Shown: positions 54,251-61,904 of the stretch, one piece after another
How the letters are laid out: each line of letters opens with the position of its first letter
Numbering within the stretch: the first letter of the stretch is position 1
Assembly (NCBI RefSeq): GCF_002843175.1
Contig: NZ_PJEO01000052.1
Coordinates: 1 to 64,000, forward strand
Direction: 5' to 3'
Length of the DNA stretch: 64,000 bases
Origin: Confluentibacter flavum
GTDB taxonomy: Bacteria; Bacteroidota; Bacteroidia; Flavobacteriales; Flavobacteriaceae
Program-made: the position numbers and the translations under genes
The notes under the pieces: generated by a model
Told to the model about the DNA's origin: nothing
Seen by the model: the letters and a program-made list of their open reading frames with translations, nothing else
Database searches by the model: none

Positions 54251-55402
54251 TTATTTCGATAAAATTGGTGTTTTTTTATTATTCAAAATTACGAAATCGT
54301 TTTCGTAATTTATTTTCACGGGCAAATAATTGTCATCTAACACTAAATGACCTTTAGCATCGATCTCTCTATGACCATAATACAAATCTAAATTCTCTAT
54401 TTTTTCAATTTTAGGAATAAAAAAAACCTTGCCATCTACCAATCGTTCCTGAAACTGGATACCAATATCTGTAACATCTGAATTTGAATCTATTTTTGCA
54501 TTTCTAATGATAATATCCAAAAAGCATTTGTCGTTTTCAGGAATATCGAAATAAGGCTTATGAAAACTTCCATCTACATTGACTGTAGATATATAATCTA
54601 AAGATGTCAATAATGACATATAAATATATTTTCTTGTTTGTTCGCGCTCATAATCATTAAAATAATGCCCCGCTTCAAATAAAATGGTCGGCTTATTCTC
54701 ACTCTGAAACGTATCGCCCACACAATTCAAATTAAAGGCGTCATCATAAACCCCAACTTGGTTCGGAATAACTTGCTGAAGCATATCGTTCATGTTACTA
54801 ATAATCTCCATAGCAATCATTCTATTGGGTGTTATAGTGCAGGCTTCATCTTGAGCAGGTGCTAAAAAAGACACGGTTGCAGGCTTATTGGTCTTACCTG
54901 CACTAAAAATAGTTCGCTGACCGTGAAGGTTATAACAAAAATCTGGATTAAAATCTTCATAAACCGTTCTTAAAACCTTGCTTTCTGGCTGTGATCTTAA
55001 TTGCGCATCCCTATTCAAATCAACATCATTTGCATTCACTCGTGTATAGGCCTCAGCGCCGTCCGGATTCAATATTGGAATACAACAAATAGTACATGCT
55101 TCCAGTATATGTTTTATGGAAGTCTCTGCGGAAATAAACGTGTTTAAAAGATCAAAAATTGCTTTTGTGGTGGTTGACTCGTTTCCGTGCATTTGTGACC
55201 ACATAAGGATCTTTTTTTTACCCGAACCTATCGTCACTGAATAAATTGGCTGCTTTAAAACAGATGTCCCAATAATTTTGATAGCAACAGAATCTCCCAA
55301 ATTTTTTAAAAGAGGTTCTATGTGATTATTGGTAATATATCTATGGAATAACCTGTCTTCTTTAAACTTAGAAAACAGTACTTGAATGGCTTCTACTTTC
55401 AT
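54251..55402 (-). CDS. M14-family zinc carboxypeptidase
   Basis: About 383 residues. The zinc site begins with WSQMHGNESTTTKAIFDL (HxxE-like HGNES), the substrate arginine region follows (PILNPDGAEAYTRVNANDVD, LNRD), the third ligand is in YNLHGQRT, and a catalytic glutamate lies in TILFEAGHY. No signal peptide is seen, so it is probably cytoplasmic. ATG 55402 was chosen; ATG 55432 would start inside the operator region. It diverges from an XRE regulator across an operator array and may be its target. Confidence 0.88.
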   Translation of the reverse strand: MKVEAIQVLFSKFKEDRLFHRYITNNHIEPLLKNLGDSVAIKIIGTSVLKQPIYSVTIGSGKKKILMWSQMHGNESTTTKAIFDLLNTFISAETSIKHILEACTICCIPILNPDGAEAYTRVNANDVDLNRDAQLRSQPESKVLRTVYEDFNPDFCYNLHGQRTIFSAGKTNKPATVSFLAPAQDEACTITPNRMIAMEIISNMNDMLQQVIPNQVGVYDDAFNLNCVGDTFQSENKPTILFEAGHYFNDYEREQTRKYIYMSLLTSLDYISTVNVDGSFHKPYFDIPENDKCFLDIIIRNAKIDSNSDVTDIGIQFQERLVDGKVFFIPKIEKIENLDLYYGHREIDAKGHLVLDDNYLPVKINYENDFVILNNKKTPILSK

Positions 55403-55416
55403 TAAAAATAATTGAT

Positions 55417-55430
55417 GTACAAATGTAAAC
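55417..55430 (-). promoter_or_regulatory. operator copy A containing a minus-strand -7 box
   Basis: GTACAAATGTAAAC, read on the minus strand as GTTTACATTTGTAC, contains TACATTTG (TAnnTTTG) 18 bp before the carboxypeptidase ATG. One half-site is degenerate. Confidence 0.6.
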
Positions 55431-55439
55431 AATTACTTT

Positions 55440-55453
55440 TTTACATTTGTAAA
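55440..55453. promoter_or_regulatory. operator copy B, perfect TTTACA-TT-TGTAAA
   Basis: Perfect inverted half-sites TTTACA and TGTAAA separated by TT, 10 bp beyond copy A (23 bp start to start, about two helical turns). Confidence 0.65.
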
Positions 55454-55474
55454 CAATAATTAAGTACAATTGTG

Positions 55475-55488
55475 TTTACATTTAACAA
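55475..55488. promoter_or_regulatory. operator copy C, half-site TTTACA
   Basis: One intact TTTACA half-site with a degenerate partner (TAACAA), 35 bp from copy B start to start. Confidence 0.45.
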
Positions 55489-55652
55489 CAAAAAATAGAA
55501 TTAGGTTCTAGTATAAAACCTAAGAAAATAACTCTATTGTAGATATTAAATTATTTAATTGATTTTCAGTATTTTAAATATGTTTATATGAAGTTGTTAT
55601 TAATATAAATAATGGATTATATGGGTTTATTTATGAATTCTAATCATATTTT

Positions 55653-55666
55653 TTTACATTTGTAAA
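55653..55666 (+). promoter_or_regulatory. operator copy D, perfect, containing a plus-strand -7 box
   Basis: TTTACATTTGTAAA, identical to copy B. TACATTTG within it fits TAnnTTTG and lies 30 bp before the XRE gene's ATG, so binding here would block its promoter. Confidence 0.65.
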
Positions 55667-55686
55667 ACCCTAATCTATTTTAATAG

Positions 55687-55700
55687 TTTACAATGATAAA
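55687..55700. promoter_or_regulatory. operator copy E overlapping the XRE start codon
   Basis: TTTACA, then AT, then GATAAA: one perfect and one degenerate half-site, with the start ATG (55693) inside it. Confidence 0.45.
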
Positions 55701-56067
55701 CAATGAGGATTTCGCTAAAAGGCTTCAGGAAGTCATCGACTTTTATGGTGAATCTGCATCTTCTTTTGCAGAAAAAATAGGTGTCCAACGCTCTAGTATT
55801 TCCCATATACTTTCTGGAAGAAATAAACCTAGTTTGGATTTTGTTTTAAAAATTTTATCTCATTATCCAGAAGTAGAATTGTATTGGTTGCTAAATGGCA
55901 AAGGCACATTCCCTACTTCAAATGCGTTGCCCAAAGATGAGCCAAAGAAAACAGAAGTTCCTCTAGAGATCCAAACCAAATTAAAGTTGGATGTCAATGA
56001 TGGAAAACAAATTGAGCGGATTGTTATTTTTTATTCTGACGGTACTTTTAAAAACTTCCAAAACTAG
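55693..56067 (+). CDS. XRE-family helix-turn-helix regulator
   Basis: 124 residues. A canonical HTH_3 domain at about 5-62 has FAEKIGVQRSSISHILSGRN as helices 2-3 and then KPSLDFVLKILSHYPEVELY. The C-terminal tail (about 80-124) is polar and ends in a short beta-like stretch (RIVIFYSDGTFKNF). Five TTTACA/TGTAAA-type sites in the divergent region, one overlying its own promoter, point to autoregulation and control of the M14 peptidase. Confidence 0.9.
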   Translation: MINNEDFAKRLQEVIDFYGESASSFAEKIGVQRSSISHILSGRNKPSLDFVLKILSHYPEVELYWLLNGKGTFPTSNALPKDEPKKTEVPLEIQTKLKLDVNDGKQIERIVIFYSDGTFKNFQN

Positions 56068-56086
56068 TATTGTAAACTTAGTTTAG

Positions 56087-56094
56087 TAATTTTG
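56087..56094 (+). promoter_or_regulatory. -7 box TAATTTTG before the small lipoprotein gene
   Basis: Fits TAnnTTTG, 15 bp before ATG 56110. A TGTAAAC half-site like the operator array sits just upstream (56071-56077), so the XRE protein may also act here. Confidence 0.45.
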
Positions 56095-56109
56095 CATTAA
56101 ATATTAGTC

Positions 56110-56487
56110 ATGAGAAAGTTTTTTATATTGATTTGCCTGCTTTGTTTTTTTAGTTGCTACAACAGTGAAAGGCATTGTAAAGATTATAAAACAGGTGATT
56201 TTTATAGTGAAGTGACTATTGACGGCAAACTTTATAAATCCACATTTTCAAGAACGGATATTTTACAGGTAGAAACTTACAATGGGAAAAAGGATTCCTC
56301 ACAAGTAAGATGGATTAACGATTGTGAAGTCATCTACAAAACCATCAACCCAAAAAACATGGCTGAAAGAAAAGATATTCACTTAAAAATCTTAACAACA
56401 AGCGATTCCTCATACACTTACGAATATTCATATGTTGGTGATACCAAAAAGCAAAAGGGAATTGCTTTTAAGGTTAAAACTAATTGA
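56110..56487 (+). CDS. small lipoprotein, function unknown
   Basis: 125 residues. MRKFFILICLLCFFSC is a lipoprotein signal with cysteine at 16. The mature part is a small beta-rich domain with CKDYKTGDFYSE, FSRTDILQVETYNGKKDSS and a WINDCEVIYK motif. Flavobacterial homologues are, as I recall, often mislabelled DNA topoisomerase IV; nothing here supports that. Its 3' end overlaps the convergent gene by 8 bp. Confidence 0.75.
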   Translation: MRKFFILICLLCFFSCYNSERHCKDYKTGDFYSEVTIDGKLYKSTFSRTDILQVETYNGKKDSSQVRWINDCEVIYKTINPKNMAERKDIHLKILTTSDSSYTYEYSYVGDTKKQKGIAFKVKTN

Positions 56488-56980
56488 AGGGATACAGAAA
56501 AGATTCCACTAGGTTAAATTTCAACTCATTGGAATCTGTGATTTCATAAGTTAAAAAAAGTTCTCCCCAAAATTCTCCATCCGAAAAATCTGCTATGATC
56601 CACTTGTGGTTCAATAACTTAACTGTATTGATCATCATTCGTCTTCCTTCACTGGAAGCATACGGAATTATAGGATGTTGTCCTTTTGCCTCGTTTAATT
56701 TATAAAGTTCATCTTTTATAAGAGGCATTAATTCAGCAACATTATATCCTTTGTTTTCAAAATAAGAAATGGCATCTTCATTCCTCTCTAAATTAAAATG
56801 AGACAAATCCAATACATCATCTTGAATTGTGACAAGAGAATCCTTATATTTTTCTATCTGATTTGTAGTTATTTCTATTTTTTTCTTTTCAATTTCCAAT
56901 AAACGCTTGGAATTTACATACATAAATAATGCTAATAACAATGAAAAAACAAACAGATACATAAAAATTCTTTGCTTCAT
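56480..56980 (-). CDS. membrane-anchored protein, function unknown
   Basis: 166 residues. One N-terminal membrane helix (IFMYLFVFSLLLALFMYV) is followed by a charged coiled-coil-like stretch (LLEIEKKKIEITTNQIEKYK) and a small globular domain with KWIIADFSDGEFWGELFLTY. Periplasmic location is likely. It is 9 bp downstream of the MBL hydrolase and probably co-transcribed with it. No family recognised. Confidence 0.7.
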   Translation of the reverse strand: MKQRIFMYLFVFSLLLALFMYVNSKRLLEIEKKKIEITTNQIEKYKDSLVTIQDDVLDLSHFNLERNEDAISYFENKGYNVAELMPLIKDELYKLNEAKGQHPIIPYASSEGRRMMINTVKLLNHKWIIADFSDGEFWGELFLTYEITDSNELKFNLVESFLYPFN

Positions 56981-56989
56981 AATACTATT

Positions 56990-57751
56990 TTAAATGGTGA
57001 TTTGTAAATTATCGTATGCCAAAAATACATTGTTTGGTAATACTTTTTCAACGTCTTCATGAAAACCCATCATGTGGCTTATATGGGTTAAATATGCTTT
57101 TTCAGGATTTACGCGCTTAATAAATTGCAAAGCTTCCTCTAGATTTAAATGCGAATAATGAGGCTCCATACGAAGGGCATTGACCACTAAAACCTTGAGG
57201 TTCTTTAGTTTTTCAACCTCTATATCCTTAATGGTTTTCATGTCTGTTAAATACGCAAAATCATTACATCTAAACCCAAAAACCTGTAAATCAAGATGCT
57301 TTAATTTTATCGGAATAATTTCTTGATTATTAATCACAAAGGGTTTATTTTTAATAATATAAGGCGATACCGTTGGCGCTCCAGGATACTTGTTCACTGT
57401 TTTAAAAATATAGTCAAACCGCTTCTTTAAAGATTTTATTACCCGCTTATGGGCGTAAATGGGAATATCGCCTTGTTTAAAATAAAAAGGTCTGATATCA
57501 TCTAGACCCATAACATGGTCTGAGTGCTCATGGGTATATAAAATAGCATCAATTTTTTTACACCCACACCTTAACATTTGCTGTCTAAAATCTGGACCAC
57601 AGTCAATTAAATACGAGTATCCATTAAGTTCAATTAAAACAGAAACCCGTAACCTTTTGTCCTTTTTATCTTTACTTAAACAAACAGGGTGGCTACTTCC
57701 AATCACTGGAATACCTTGAGATGTGCCGGTTCCTAAAAACGTTATTTTCAA
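56990..57751 (-). CDS. metallo-beta-lactamase-fold hydrolase (PhnP-like phosphodiesterase)
   Basis: 253 residues. The zinc motif is YTHEHSDHVMGLDDI (HxHxDH), preceded by FLGTGTSQGIPVIG, which is typical of PhnP/RNase Z-like enzymes. DCGPDFRQQML, YLTDMKTI and YLTHISHMMGFHE supply the remaining ligands. Likely a cyclic nucleotide/ribose phosphodiesterase or related hydrolase. It heads a two-gene unit. Confidence 0.9.
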   Translation of the reverse strand: MKITFLGTGTSQGIPVIGSSHPVCLSKDKKDKRLRVSVLIELNGYSYLIDCGPDFRQQMLRCGCKKIDAILYTHEHSDHVMGLDDIRPFYFKQGDIPIYAHKRVIKSLKKRFDYIFKTVNKYPGAPTVSPYIIKNKPFVINNQEIIPIKLKHLDLQVFGFRCNDFAYLTDMKTIKDIEVEKLKNLKVLVVNALRMEPHYSHLNLEEALQFIKRVNPEKAYLTHISHMMGFHEDVEKVLPNNVFLAYDNLQITI

Positions 57752-57925
57752 AAAAAATCAATATTTTAATTCAAAAAAAATACTAAGCAAGGTCTAAATT
57801 CATAATTTTTAATCTACTTTTTTAAAGAAACCGTAAAATATTAACTTTCATTTTACTGTCAAACCAAAACTAAGTATTAGATCAACAAAATTAGACTTAA
57901 TTTTTTATTTGCACCCATTATTTGA

Positions 57926-57933
57926 TACCTTTG
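57926..57933 (+). promoter_or_regulatory. -7 box TACCTTTG before the 492-residue unknown
   Basis: Fits TAnnTTTG, 29 bp before ATG 57963. The nearest TTTG upstream (57908-57911) is only 14 bp away, closer than usual. Confidence 0.45.
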
Positions 57934-57962
57934 TTTTGTTCACTAAAGTAACCTAAAACAAT

Positions 57963-59441
57963 ATGGAAATAACCATCAAAGGAGACAAAGAGTTTGATGA
58001 CATTCCCTCGTTAAAGACGAAAGCGCTTCGAATAAACCTAAACGAAAACATTTACGGAACATTTGCCGAAATAGGTGCTGGACAAGAAACCGCAAGGCAT
58101 TTTTTTAGAGCTGGCGGCGCTTCTGGTACTATTGCCAAAGCTATGTCGGCTTACGATAAAGACTTTAGTGATGCCATTTATGGTGTTGAAGATGATGGGC
58201 GCTACGTGACTGAAGCTCGACTTAGAAAAATGCTATCGCATGAAATGGACCTTATTGAAAAACGTCTAACAAGAGATAAAAATCCCAATAAAATATTTTT
58301 CGCTTATGCCAATACAGTAGCCACTATTGATTTTGCCAAGCAATTTAAAGGTCATGGTTGGGTAGGCATTAAATACCAGATTGAAGCTGGAAAGGATTTT
58401 AATGAAGTTATTCTACATGTTCGGTTTAAAGAAACCGATGCTAGACTTCAACAAGAAACATTGGGTGTATTGGGGCTAAATCTTATTTATGGTGCCTTTT
58501 ATAAGTATAATGAACCAAAAAAATTGTTACGTTATCTATATGATCACCTAGATAAAGATCAATTGGAAATTGATACCATTAACTTCTCAGGACCCGCTTT
58601 CAAAAATGTTGACAATAGACTTATGAGCTTGCAACTTGTGAAAAATGGGATGACCGATGCCGTTATGTTTGGACCTGACGGTAAAAACATTTTGCCTGCT
58701 AAAATTTTATATAAGAAAAACATTTTGGCGTTACGGGGTAGTTTTAGGCCAGTAACCAAAGTAAACATGGCTATGTATGACAAATCATACGAGATGTTTA
58801 TAAATGAAAACAAAGTTGATAAAAACAATACTGAAGTTGTCTTTGAAATCACCTTATCTAATTTACGTGCTGAAGGAGAAATAGATGAACAAGATTTTAT
58901 GGATAGAGCCGATTTATTGTGCTCTTTGGGACAATCTGTAATGATTTCAAATTTTCAAGAATATTATAAAGTTGTTGAATACTTCTCTAATTATACCAAA
59001 GCAAGGATGGGACTTGCGATGGGTGTTAATAATTTAGTCGACATTTTTGATGAAAAATACTATCGCCATTTAAGTGGTGGTATTCTGGAAGCTTTCGGGA
59101 AATTGTTCTTTAAAGATTTAAAAGTGTATCTATACCCAATGCTTGATCCAGATACTGGAGAACTTATAAATAGTGAAAATTTAAAAGTATATCCACGTAT
59201 GAAGGAATTATATAAATTCTTTAAATACAATGGAAAAGTTATTGATATCAAAGATTATGATGAAAGCATCATGAACATATTTTCACGTCAAATTTTACAA
59301 ATGATTGATGACGGCGATAGAGGTTGGGAAGACATGGTACCAGAAGGAACAGCCGATTTAATCAAAGATTATCGCCTCTTTGGTTTTACGCGTAAACCAT
59401 TAAAATCATTAAAACCTATAACACTTAAAAAAAGAAAATAA
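57963..59441 (+). CDS. conserved 492-residue protein, function unknown
   Basis: A soluble-looking protein without signal peptide or membrane helix. Notable segments are GTFAEIGAGQETARHFFRAG near residue 32-52, MSAYDKDFSDAIYG, FFAYANTVATIDFAKQFKGH, GWVGIKYQIEAG and MVPEGTADLIKDYRLFGF. The length and gene isolation suggest a widely kept family; I recall homologues carrying inconsistent labels such as TonB-dependent receptor or nicotinate-nucleotide adenylyltransferase. No barrel, plug or nucleotidyltransferase (HxGH) motif is visible here, so I assign no function. Confidence 0.8.
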   Translation: MEITIKGDKEFDDIPSLKTKALRINLNENIYGTFAEIGAGQETARHFFRAGGASGTIAKAMSAYDKDFSDAIYGVEDDGRYVTEARLRKMLSHEMDLIEKRLTRDKNPNKIFFAYANTVATIDFAKQFKGHGWVGIKYQIEAGKDFNEVILHVRFKETDARLQQETLGVLGLNLIYGAFYKYNEPKKLLRYLYDHLDKDQLEIDTINFSGPAFKNVDNRLMSLQLVKNGMTDAVMFGPDGKNILPAKILYKKNILALRGSFRPVTKVNMAMYDKSYEMFINENKVDKNNTEVVFEITLSNLRAEGEIDEQDFMDRADLLCSLGQSVMISNFQEYYKVVEYFSNYTKARMGLAMGVNNLVDIFDEKYYRHLSGGILEAFGKLFFKDLKVYLYPMLDPDTGELINSENLKVYPRMKELYKFFKYNGKVIDIKDYDESIMNIFSRQILQMIDDGDRGWEDMVPEGTADLIKDYRLFGFTRKPLKSLKPITLKKRK

Positions 59442-59470
59442 AAAGAAGCTGTCTAAAAAGTAACCTTTAG

Positions 59471-59594
59471 TGTCAATTTGAGCGCAGTCGAAAATCTTAT
59501 TAATCAGATTATAAATGCATTTCGCAAGCTGCACTTTTATCTTCAAATAAAAATATATTTTCATTTTCGATAATGCTCAATGTGACAATTTATT
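59471..59594. repeat. imperfect inverted-repeat element (REP-like)
   Basis: The left arm TGTCAATTTGAGC...GTCGAAAAT and the right arm ATTTTCGATAATGCTCAATGTGACA are imperfect reverse complements about 60 bp apart. The CTTCGAG/GTCGAAA type of sequence is akin to the element at 45149. Confidence 0.5.
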
Positions 59595-59600
59595 TCTAAT

Positions 59601-59620
59601 TAGGCTTTTAATAAAGCCTA
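59601..59620. terminator. hairpin terminator between convergent genes
   Basis: TAGGCTTT, TAAT, AAAGCCTA followed by TTTTT. It lies between the 57963 gene end and the bcp stop and can serve the plus-strand gene. Confidence 0.75.
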
Positions 59621-59623
59621 TTT

Positions 59624-60076
59624 TTACTCCATTATTTGTGAAGCATGATTTTTGGCTTTCACATCATTAATGACTTTTATTATAATACCTGTTTCGTCTA
59701 TAACAAAGGTGATACGATGAATGCCATCAAACGTTCTGCCCATAAATTTTTTAGGTCCCCAAACTCCAAAAGCATTAATCACTTCTTTATCCACATCAGC
59801 AATTAATGGATAAGGAAATTTATATTTCTTTTTAAAATTGGCTTGAGCTTTTTGGCTATCGGCACTGACCCCTATAACGTTGAAACCGTAGTCAATCAAC
59901 GTTTTGTAATTATCGCTTAAATTACAAGATTCTACAGTACAGGTAGGCGTATTGGCTTTTGGATAGAAAAAAACAATCAATTTTTTTCCAATAAAATCCT
60001 TTAGCGAAATTGAATTTCCTTGTTCATCTAAGGCAGTAAAATTTGGAGCCTTATCTCCTACTTTTAATGTGTTCAT
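59624..60076 (-). CDS. bcp: thioredoxin-dependent thiol peroxidase (BCP/PrxQ type)
   Basis: 150 residues, peroxiredoxin fold, reducing hydroperoxides with thioredoxin. The peroxidatic cysteine lies in PKANTPTCTVESCNLSDNY, with a second cysteine five residues on (CxxxxC), the PrxQ resolving arrangement. FYPKANTPTC and GVWGPKKFMGRTFDGIHRIT are family hallmarks. It diverges from nth with 35 bp between starts. Confidence 0.96.
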   Translation of the reverse strand: MNTLKVGDKAPNFTALDEQGNSISLKDFIGKKLIVFFYPKANTPTCTVESCNLSDNYKTLIDYGFNVIGVSADSQKAQANFKKKYKFPYPLIADVDKEVINAFGVWGPKKFMGRTFDGIHRITFVIDETGIIIKVINDVKAKNHASQIME

Positions 60077-60111
60077 ATTTTTTAACTTTGTAATTGTAAA
60101 AATACAACTGA

Positions 60112-60783
60112 ATGACCAAAGAAGAAAGCGTAAAGTTTATTATTAATACTTTAAATGCACTTTACCCAGAAATACCAATTCCTTTAGACCATAAAGACCC
60201 GTACACATTACTGATTGCTGTATTGTTATCGGCTCAAAGCACCGATGTTCGCGTGAATAAGATAACACCTTTATTATTTGAAATAGCCGATAATCCTTAT
60301 GATATGGTTAAACTTTCGGTTGAAGACATTAGGAATATCATCAAACCTGTGGGTTTGTCACCTATGAAAAGTAAAGGTATTCATGGATTATCCCAAATTC
60401 TTATTGAGAAATATAACGGAAACGTGCCCCAAAGTTTTGAAGCTTTGGAAGCACTTCCTGCCGTAGGCCATAAAACAGCCAGTGTCGTGATGTCTCAAGC
60501 ATTTGGTGTTCCAGCTTTTCCTGTAGACACGCATATTCACAGATTAATGTACCGTTGGAATTTAAGCAATGGCAAAAATGTGGTTCAAACAGAAAAGGAT
60601 GCCAAACGGTTATTTCCAAGAGAAATTTGGAACGATTTGCACTTACAGATTATTTGGTATGGTAGACAGTATTCGCCAGCAAGAGGCTGGGATTTAGATA
60701 AAGATATTATAACTAAAACCATCGGCAGAAAATCTGTAATAGATGCCCATCCTCAATCTTTTTCAAATGGAAAGAAGCTATAA
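60112..60783 (+). CDS. nth: endonuclease III, Fe-S-less form
   Basis: 223 residues, a bifunctional DNA glycosylase/AP lyase for oxidised pyrimidines. The HhH motif LPAVGHKTASVVMSQAFGVP carries the catalytic lysine and PVDTHIHRLMYRW the catalytic aspartate. The normal C-terminal C-x6-C-x2-C-x5-C [4Fe-4S] ligands are replaced by YGRQYSPARGWDLDKD, with no cysteine. The protein is full length, so this is a variant and not a truncation. I recall it as usual for flavobacterial Nth. Confidence 0.94.
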   Translation: MTKEESVKFIINTLNALYPEIPIPLDHKDPYTLLIAVLLSAQSTDVRVNKITPLLFEIADNPYDMVKLSVEDIRNIIKPVGLSPMKSKGIHGLSQILIEKYNGNVPQSFEALEALPAVGHKTASVVMSQAFGVPAFPVDTHIHRLMYRWNLSNGKNVVQTEKDAKRLFPREIWNDLHLQIIWYGRQYSPARGWDLDKDIITKTIGRKSVIDAHPQSFSNGKKL

Positions 60784-60829
60784 TTGTTAATTTCCTTTCC
60801 TTTGAAAATGGATAGCGAAAAGAAATAAA

Positions 60830-60863
60830 AAAAGTCCTAATCGGTACTTCGATTAGGACTTTT
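60830..60863. terminator. bidirectional hairpin terminator between nth and the 48-residue gene
   Basis: AAAAGTCCTAATCG pairs perfectly with CGATTAGGACTTTT (14 bp, 6-nt loop GTACTT). A and T runs at both ends fit two convergent genes. Confidence 0.9.
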
Positions 60864-60871
60864 CCAAAGAT

Positions 60872-61018
60872 TTAGTTTAATACTAATTCAAACTTCACCT
60901 TATCAGACTTCATAACACTTAAAGCCTTTGAATAATTTAGAAGAAAATTAATGGTTTCTTCTGTGGGTTTTAAATCATTTGTTGTTTCAATGGATGTTTT
61001 AGAGTAAATTTTTGCCAT
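60872..61018 (-). CDS. 48-residue protein downstream of the ECF sigma gene
   Basis: ATG 61016-61018, TAA 60872-60874. It reads MAKIYSKTSIETTNDLKPTE then a hydrophobic-charged helix (TINFLLNYSKALSVMKSDKV). It has no signal peptide. It lies 63 bp after the ECF sigma gene in the same direction and ends just before a strong terminator, which supports a real transcribed gene. I recall similar small proteins in flavobacteria at this place; function unknown, possibly linked to sigma control. Confidence 0.75.
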   Translation of the reverse strand: MAKIYSKTSIETTNDLKPTEETINFLLNYSKALSVMKSDKVKFELVLN

Positions 61019-61081
61019 TTTAATAAATTATACGTTAATAAATTAATAACGCAGCAAAAATCACTTTATTGTATACATCTA

Positions 61082-61666
61082 TTAATTTGTTAAAACGATA
61101 TTATGTTTGTCAATTATCTTTCTCAAATTTATTAAAGCGTAACGCATACGCCCCAATGCTGTATTAATGCTAACGCCTGTTTTATCTGATATTTCTTTGA
61201 AGCTCAAATCATCATAAATGCGCATTAACAATACTTCTTTTTGGTCTTCGGGAAGCTCATCAACCAAACGCCTAACATCATATTCAACTTGTTCCTTTAT
61301 AATACTGTTTTCAGCATTTAGGCTAGAATCACTTAGTACAGAAAAAATACTGAACTCACCAGCATTATCAAATTTTGGCATTCTGTTACTTTTTCTAAAA
61401 AAATCGATTACTAAATTATGGGAGATTCGCATGACCCAAGGCAAAAATTTACCTTCTTCATTGTAATTCCCTTTTTTTAGTGTGCGTATGACTTTAATAA
61501 AAGTATCCTGAAAAATATCTTCAGCGACATCTTTATCATAGACCTTTGAATAAATAAAACTATAAACTTTTTGTTTGTGGCGCTTTATTAATACTTCTAA
61601 GGCGCTTTCATCGCCTTTAATGTAACAACTAACTAAGGTAGCATCTGTTATAAGTTCGTATTGCAT
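61082..61666 (-). CDS. ECF-type RNA polymerase sigma factor (SigW-like)
   Basis: 194 residues. The sigma-2 region (about 20-90) has VYSFIYSKVYDKDVAEDIFQ and WVMRISHNLVIDFFRK. The sigma-4 region (about 130-185) has LPEDQKEVLLMRIYDDLSFK and the HTH EISDKTGVSINTALGRMRYA. No anti-sigma gene is adjacent. The 5' region has a good promoter (61775-61807) and a long inverted repeat just before the start codon (61671-61729). Confidence 0.95.
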   Translation of the reverse strand: MQYELITDATLVSCYIKGDESALEVLIKRHKQKVYSFIYSKVYDKDVAEDIFQDTFIKVIRTLKKGNYNEEGKFLPWVMRISHNLVIDFFRKSNRMPKFDNAGEFSIFSVLSDSSLNAENSIIKEQVEYDVRRLVDELPEDQKEVLLMRIYDDLSFKEISDKTGVSINTALGRMRYALINLRKIIDKHNIVLTN

Positions 61667-61670
61667 AATA

Positions 61671-61729
61671 ATTACTTTTAATGCCTCGAAGTAGCCTTCG
61701 TTGCTTGGGGTTAATAGTTTAAAAGTAAT
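61671..61729 (-). promoter_or_regulatory. structured 5' leader of the sigma gene
   Basis: ATTACTTTTAA (61671-61681) and TTAAAAGTAAT (61719-61729) are perfect 11-bp complements enclosing smaller hairpins (CGAAG/CTTCG). The base of the stem lies 4 bp from the ATG, so folding could hide the initiation site. Confidence 0.55.
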
Positions 61730-61774
61730 GTTGCGTTATAGGCTAGTATTTATTTGTTCATGTAATCTACAAAT

Positions 61775-61807
61775 CAAATATAACAACAATCATTCCTAAA
61801 AAACAAA
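61775..61807 (-). promoter_or_regulatory. promoter of the ECF sigma gene (TTTG-N21-TATATTTG)
   Basis: On the minus strand TTTG (61804-61807) is followed 21 bp later by TATATTTG (61775-61782), a good match to the Bacteroidota -33/-7 promoter. It predicts a leader of about 100 nt. This is the best promoter match in the window. Confidence 0.65.
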
Positions 61808-61904
61808 ATTTAATATATTTTTTTAATATTTCTTTATGATAAAATCAGTTTTTTAGGTTGAAATACTTATGTTATCTTTACAAACTTATTCTCTTATGCT
61901 CGTA

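Noticed and set aside
56110-56487. DNA topoisomerase IV subunit
   Set aside because: It is a 125-residue lipoprotein with no topoisomerase motif; the label would be a propagated error.
57963-59441. TonB-dependent receptor
   Set aside because: No signal peptide, plug or beta-barrel pattern is present.
60112-60783. Truncated or frameshifted nth
   Set aside because: Length and the ordered C-terminal tail argue for an intact Fe-S-less variant.
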